Shown piece after piece: positions 58,200-64,000 of a stretch of DNA of 64,000 nt. A program made the translations under genes and the position numbers. The notes under the pieces are model-generated. The model saw only the letters and a program-made list of their open reading frames with translations. It was not told where the DNA came from and ran no database searches. The number at the start of each line of letters is the position of its first letter. The first letter of the stretch is position 1. Where the stretch lies: the NCBI GenBank assembly GCA_022410635.1, contig JAJVDF010000458.1, positions 766,313-830,312 of the forward strand, written 5' to 3'. The stretch comes from Tretioscincus oriximinensis (taxonomy: Eukaryota; Chordata; Lepidosauria; Squamata; Gymnophthalmidae).

Positions 58200-60690
58200 T
58201 TCTAATCAACTTTCTGATTTTTTCTAAGATTCCATACAGTAAATGTATAACAGAACAATAAATAGTTTCTTGTATAGCAGATTTTTAAAATTAAAATAAA
58301 AATGTTTTTTATATACTTGACAACCTGTGAGTTACTTTGCTATGTCCTGGAAAAACTGAATGATGTTTTTGGCTCCTGAGATGCTTTTGACATTGGTGGA
58401 CTAGGAACATCTCCAGAATTGGACTAAATCAAGAAAAAAGAATTGCAGCAGACCGTTATGTGCCAAATTGGGGCTCTTGCCTTATATGTTATTTCCTTGT
58501 AAAACTGTTGCTCTTTCAAAAGTATCCAGAAAATGTCAGAAGCTTCTGCCCAACTTCCTTTTATTTTTTTAATGTGCTTCTACAAAAAAAAAGCAGAGAT
58601 CTTGGNTGCAGGCACACAAAACGTTCCTATCATGATGGTAGTAACATCATGATGTCTCTGCCCCACATACTAACAGAGTTTTCACAATGCACCTGGAAAA
58701 AGATCATTTGCCCTGCAATATTCTTTAACTGATATTTTGTGCCATTGCCATGCCTACAGCCAGGGAGGCAAGAAGGCTTCCTGCGTACAGCTTCACGAGA
58801 TTACGCCAGGAAGAACTGCTGTCTGAGTATCTGTATTTTGAGTATTTGGGCTGGCAATTCTTAGGGCTGGAGCCTGAACATCTCAGACATCATGAGTGCA
58901 AAGCGCAAATGCAAAATTTGATGATGTCATTTCCAGTCCCACCCCGGAAGTGGCATCACGATAGGAGTCCTTTTCAGAAGCCGAAGCCGATAGTGACATC
59001 ACCAAACAAGAAATGGAGCTTCTGTGACCAGAATCTGTTAGTAAATATTTTGATTTGATTTGTTTTCATCTAAGAGCTTTTCACTTACCTTGCTTTGTTC
59101 CAGGCCAATGAGTCTGGAACTATATGACCTGTTGTGCTAGAACATGGCAAGGTGCATTCAGTAACAGCATCATCTACAAAACAGCGCTCGTTCAGACCAG
59201 TTTGTGTACCAGCTCTGAAACTCATATTCTAGAAAGCTATTGCAATGAGAACAGTCTATTTTTTTTGACAAACGTGTAAAATATTGCACTGTAACTAGAA
59301 ACCCAAGAATGCAGATTTTGTGTCTATGTGTTGAGATATTTGCTTTTAATAAGTGACTCAACGCTTTATACCAAAAGCAGTCAGATCTTATGACTAAAAT
59401 TTTGGGGGAAAGTACAGAAGTCACAAGACTTGTGAGATAATCCATCCTGAAGATCTGAATGACTGCACCCTTGTGAACAAATTTAATCTGGACAGAATCC
59501 TAAACCAGAGGAAAAACAGGGCCCTGAAGAAGCAAAATGTGTCTTGATGGTATCAGTGAGTGCTCAGGTGTGAAACCAACTTTTCAAGAAAGAACATTTT
59601 TATATTGAATTTTTAAAGCCAGATCTGGTCTAAATCTTCCACAGACATTGTTAAAGAAAGTCTTTTACCTTTTTTATTTCAGTGTCAAGCTTAGGGAGAA
59701 TAACTGCTACCAAGTGAAGGTAATTAAATTCCTGGCACAAGAAATATGGGAGGTATTTTATAAAGGCCTAATCCCCCCTCTGATTGGCTGAGAGCATCAT
59801 AAATCTTGAAAAAGCATTTTATGAAAGCAGATTATAATAATAATTATTCTTTCTTCTCTTACCAACTGTCACCTAGAAACTATTTCCTTCTTCCAGCCTT
59901 TTAACTATGGACTATATACAGACTTGGATTGTTCTTGCTGAACAATTCCTTTTTATTATTGACTGGAGCATAATGACATTGCGAGATTAGTTATGTACTT
60001 ATTAAAGCGATTAGTGTCAGCAACTTGGAGGCTATGAAATGTTAACCTAAGGAAGTTTTTCTCATAATCTCTTCCAGCTAAGGGTCGGCTTCTCTAGAAA
60101 GTACATTAAGATGGNATATTGCTGCTATAGAAATGGAAATCTCACTGTAAATCAAACTTGGATCCATCATACACCTAAACTAGGAGGAAAATTTTTCTGG
60201 TTTAGAACAATTTTGCAGGACTGAGCATGATTTAAAAGCACATGTCTGATTAGGACCTAAGATAAAGTCAAATTGCTAATGGAGAACCGTAGTCTATTCA
60301 GGGAGGCATGCTTTCCTAAACAGGGAGGAAAGGCATCTGGAAACCTTTCTTCTGTCGGTTTTCATTATGAAAAGCCTCCATTTAGAACATTTGTGCTAAT
60401 CCTCAGTCCATACAAACATCCATTTAAACTGTGGAGAGCTCTAGTCTCTTTACCTTTGATTGAACGTTACTGGCCTGAAAGACATGGAGAAGGTAAATCA
60501 GCATTGGCAGGATAAGCAATATTGAGTGCTTATATCAGGAAGTGCATATTGATTNAATTTCACAGAAGAATATCACAGAAATTCTACTGAATCGGGACCA
60601 GCCCATCTAGTCTAGGGTTCCCACATAAAATCTGGGATAGAGCCTTAGACCTTTAATTGACGTGAAAAAGTGGTTCCCCACCAAAATTCT
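58200..60690. other. Intergenic DNA, no confident feature
   Basis: A 102-codon open frame at 58750-59058 on plus has no recognisable domain. It overlaps a segment (58915-59000) similar to the repeat block at 51425-51610 and is probably not a gene. Confidence 0.45.
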
Positions 60691-60694
60691 CGAA

Positions 60695-60915
60695 GAATAA
60701 TAATAATAATCTGTTTTTATACCCCACCCTTCTCACCTGAAGGGACTCATAACAGCTTACAAGGTTATTTTCCACCTGAAGGCTTACATCTATTCTATCC
60801 CACTGCTTTGTAGTGGTACCCATTTATCTACACACCCAACAAATGAGGCTGCAAATGCAAATATTTCTGTTCAAACACCGAAGCTTTCAACCTCTTACAC
60901 CACTGTGTTTCTTTC
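60695..60915 (-). mobile_element. tRNA-derived SINE, minus strand, partial
   Basis: ATAATAATAATCTGTTTTTA then TACCCCACCCTTCTCACCTG, and CTGAAGGCTTACATCTATTC, matching 1500-1810 and 28380-28650. The tRNA-like head is lost or very decayed. Confidence 0.7.
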
Positions 60916-60919
60916 GATG

Positions 60920-62990
60920 CTGCACTTGGTGAAAGTTCCTCTTCTAAAGCCATTAAAGATCCAAATATCTATCCTGGATTTAATATGGAAACCCTAATCT
61001 AGTTCAGTACTGAGGCTTCCTGTATGCCTCATTTCCTGTAAGCACATTTGCTTCCGAGCATTCTCAAGTAGAAATTGAATATGAAGTTCTCATTTGTTTT
61101 GCAAATGGCATTCATGTAAATTAAAACCAAAATCCAATCACAAAGACAACATAGAAGGCAGCAAAGCTGCAGAATCAAATTCGATTTTGTTGAAGTTACA
61201 ACAACCCAAGGTCTTTACATTTTTAAAGCTACCTCAGCAATTTTGTAGTACAATTAGAGTAGTACAATCCATGGATGCATTGTATCTAAGCAATTTGTGA
61301 ACTATTGATCCAATTATTCAAGCAGCAGTTTTGCAGTAAATCAGGTAAATAATAATGCAGGAGGCATGAAATACACCCACAAGGTCAGTGATTGGTGTAG
61401 AGGGGAAGGGAAGATGTTGACATGGACAATGACATTATCGGAATACAATTTCCAGTCAGATGTTGGGCCCCAATTAAGAATATTTTAAAGGAGAAAATGG
61501 AAATGGAATCTTGGGTGTGAGTTCTTGACTTTCAAACTGTATGGAAGAAGTCTTCAAAGTGGTCTAAATTCTCTTCCACACTACAGGTTAAAAACCGAAA
61601 CAGGGCTTAAACCCAGCATAATGCAATCCCCCATCTGTTTATATTACCTCAAAAATCTATGTGGAGCTGGCGAGAGGAGATGCATGAAGGACCAGGAAGT
61701 TGCTACCACACTTGTCAGCAAACTGTGATTTTGCAGTGCTGGCTGGTTCTTCTTGCCATATCCAAGCATCGCAATGGTGCGACACTCAGGGCTCCAGGTT
61801 GGTTCCTCATCAACCTCTCCTTCTGTGACAAAGGACGCTCCTTGCCCTGTATGGCGGAGGCATCATGATGATCCTACCAATTTGGTAGGAGAACCTTGTG
61901 TGGAAGCAGCCTAAGAGCAAGTATGTGACTGTGCTCTCAGAATTCAAGGGAACTTTAGACTTCATCAGGAAATTTCAAGCTAGGGCAGATAAACTACATT
62001 CACTGTCCATTAGCATCCAGATCCTCCCACTACTCCACAGGCAAATGATGTAATTTGGAGGAATTGATGCTGATACTGAAACCACTTTGGGAACCAAAGG
62101 CATGAGAAAGTACTTTCCCAATTCCTGGCTCTCTTTTAAAGCCCCTTGATCACTTGGCCATTAGGCTATTTGTGCATCTCTGGAATAACAGAATGTGTCT
62201 ACTTCTGTCATGGTGGCTCATAAGTCCTGTTTGCACAAGCCTTTTTAGGGATCTGTTATGATACTTCTAATGAGTTTAATCCTTGTATATCTAAATATTT
62301 TGATTAGGTAGTCAAATAAATATATTTCTGTACCACCTAAATTAGTTCCCAGGAAGTCCCATTTTGCCTGGTTTAGACCTGGTTTCTATCTAAACTGCGT
62401 AATGGAGATCTTCCAGCCGTATTTCTAGTGTTCCAAAAAATGGTCCAGGCTTGAACACCAGAAACCTCGGCGTTTTTTCCCACAAGTGGCAAGATATTAC
62501 TTCCTTAACAATGCACCAAATTTTGTGCTACAGATGTTCCTGAGAAACAGCACCTTGTACTGGAGCAGCTGGTTGAACGATCTGATTAAGTATATGGAAG
62601 CATTCTTTGTTTGAGACGTGATCTCTTCAAATGGCCATACAGGAAACTGTTCTATTTTAACATGCATTATGAGAGTCAAAAGTGCTGATATCCAGTGCAA
62701 ATTCTTTATTTGAAAGCCCTTTTACTCTCTGAAGGAAGTGGATAAAGCCCAGAAATAAGGCAATTATCTGGAAAACAAAGAGTCACAGGTCTTCAGTTTC
62801 TTCTGGTTCATATTGTCGGGAAAATAGACGACATCATCAAAAATGTGTTCCAATAGCAATCTTTTTGTATCAGCTGTTCTTCTCATTCTGAACATGATAA
62901 AAGAAGAACTAGCACCATCTGCTGGTTCCTTCCAACCAGAACTACAAGCTGTTGTGATGTAATAAAAACAATTTACAGTCGAAACTGAAC
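60920..62990. other. Intergenic DNA, nothing recognised
   Basis: No gene or clear repeat identified. Confidence 0.45.
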
Positions 62991-62997
62991 TATATAT

Positions 62998-63590
62998 AAC
63001 ATAAGAACATAAGAAGACCCATACTAGAACAGGCCACAGCCCTTCTAGGCCAGCATTCTGTGTCACACAGAGNCCCACCAGATGCAACTGGGCAGTCCAA
63101 ACAGAGGAAAGCAAAATATGCTCCTGTTCATGACTCCCTGCAAATGGTATTTCAGGAGTCCTACCTGTTGCTCCATCCCGGAGGCAACATCCAGACATCC
63201 ATCCTAGTACCCATTTATACTCTTGGTGTCCATAAACCTGTCTAGTCCTGTCTTGAAACTATCCAAGCTACCACTACCTCTTCAGGAAGTAAATTCCACA
63301 GGCCGATGACCCTCTGGGTGAAAAAATACTTTCCTTTGTCTGTTCTCACTTTTCTACCCATCAATTTTAAGGAGTGCCCTCTGGTCCTTGTGTTGTGTGA
63401 AAGAGAAAACATTTTTTCTCTATTCACCCTGTCCATCCCATGCATGATTTTGCACACTTCAATTAGATCTCCTCTCAAACGTTGCCTTTCAAGGCTGAAG
63501 TGGCCCAGACATTGCACCCTGACTTCATAAGTGAGGTGCTCCAGACCCTTGATCATTTTTGTTGCCCTTTTCTGCAATTTGAACAAGTTA
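62998..63590 (-). mobile_element. CR1-like LINE, C-terminal coding part and 3' end
   Basis: The minus strand encodes FKLQKRATKMIKGLEHLTYE, then LFSLSHNTRTRGHSLKL and GLWNLLPEEVV, the usual order at the C-terminus of CR1-like ORF2, then the 3' end through 62998. 5'-truncated; one n at 63072. Confidence 0.85.
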
Positions 63591-63828
63591 AAACAAGTAG
63601 TGCTTTGAAGGAACCTTCTCTTCTACTACAATGATATAAAGAGGTTTAATGGAAGCACAACGGTAAGAACATTTTAAAGTGTCAAAGCAGAGAAAACCAA
63701 ATCCAGGACATATGCTAGATATTCAAACTCAGCAGGATAATGAAACACAAAGGCGGGTCCAAACTAAATCAGAAATCCATTATTATTAGCAGACAGGAAG
63801 ATATATAACAGCACCCTTGCTCTAAAGT

Positions 63829-64000
63829 AGGGTTGCCATACGTCCCGGTAAACCAGGACAAATCTGATTTTGGGGACTAAAATATAGTCCCCTCTGGGTT
63901 TTAAGGCAAAATCCCGGCTTTTTACATTCCCCGATGCTGCGTCAGGGAATGTAAAAAGGTGGGATTTTAAAGGAAAAGCAGCCGTCAGAGCTGACGGCTG
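63829..64000. mobile_element. Foldback DNA element, AGGGTTGCCATACGTCC family, cut by window end
   Basis: Starts TAGGGTTGCCATACGTCC. The following sequence is the reverse complement of 45592-45777 with changes, including the inner hairpin TTTACATTCCC...GGGAATGTAAA and the GCCGTCAGAGCTGACGGC palindrome at the edge. Confidence 0.8.

Noticed and set aside
58750..59058. 102-codon plus-strand open frame
   Set aside because: No recognisable domain, no splice or promoter context, and part of it resembles the repeat block at 51425-51610.
1..64000. CRISPR arrays, bacterial operons, tRNA or rRNA genes
   Set aside because: None is present. The tRNA-like stretches are SINE heads with long non-tRNA bodies, and the repeated units are transposons or simple repeats.

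Overview
This is vertebrate genomic DNA, most likely from a squamate reptile (a lizard; the species cannot be read from the window). The evidence is AT-rich DNA with exon/intron structure, CR1-like and L1 LINE fragments, tRNA-derived SINEs with TTC-type or TAA-type tails, hAT elements with 8-bp target duplications, and many palindromic MITEs of the type common in lizards. Nothing bacterial or viral-genome-like is present.

Only one protein-coding gene is supported: SLC35G1 on the minus strand, in three coding exons. Exon 1 is at 34271-34406 inside a CpG island, exon 2 at 26801-26981, and exon 3 with the stop codon at 24883-25642. Splice phases agree at both junctions and give a 358-residue multi-pass membrane protein of the drug/metabolite transporter superfamily. 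Positions below about 24000 lie downstream of the gene and positions above about 34800 lie upstream. From synteny in other vertebrates I would expect PLCE1 downstream and LGI1 upstream, but I recognise no exon of either here.

Layout: 1-24000 is repeat-rich intergenic DNA, with a CR1-like reverse transcriptase fragment at the left edge, several palindromic MITEs, a CpG-rich foldback element at 10.1-10.5 kb, a long TTC/TTG array at 14.1-14.4 kb and a gapped hAT element at 20.3-21.0 kb. The gene occupies 24-34.7 kb; intron 1 holds SINEs, simple repeats, a Tc1/mariner-type MITE, a CR1-like fragment carrying a nested MITE, and a 256-bp tandem duplication. At 34.5-38.5 kb the promoter-side DNA is present twice in tandem (offset 1917), and the second copy ends in a perfect hairpin. 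Because an assembly gap character is copied along with it, this looks like an assembly error. From 38.5 to 64 kb the window is intergenic repeats: possible LTR sequences, a second gapped hAT, two 5'-truncated L1 insertions, one of them nested in a 3.6-kb hAT-type element, more SINEs and MITEs, and CR1-like sequence.

I found no undescribed gene system. The points most worth checking are the duplicated gap, the perfect hairpin, and the number and nesting of palindromic DNA elements around the SLC35G1 promoter.
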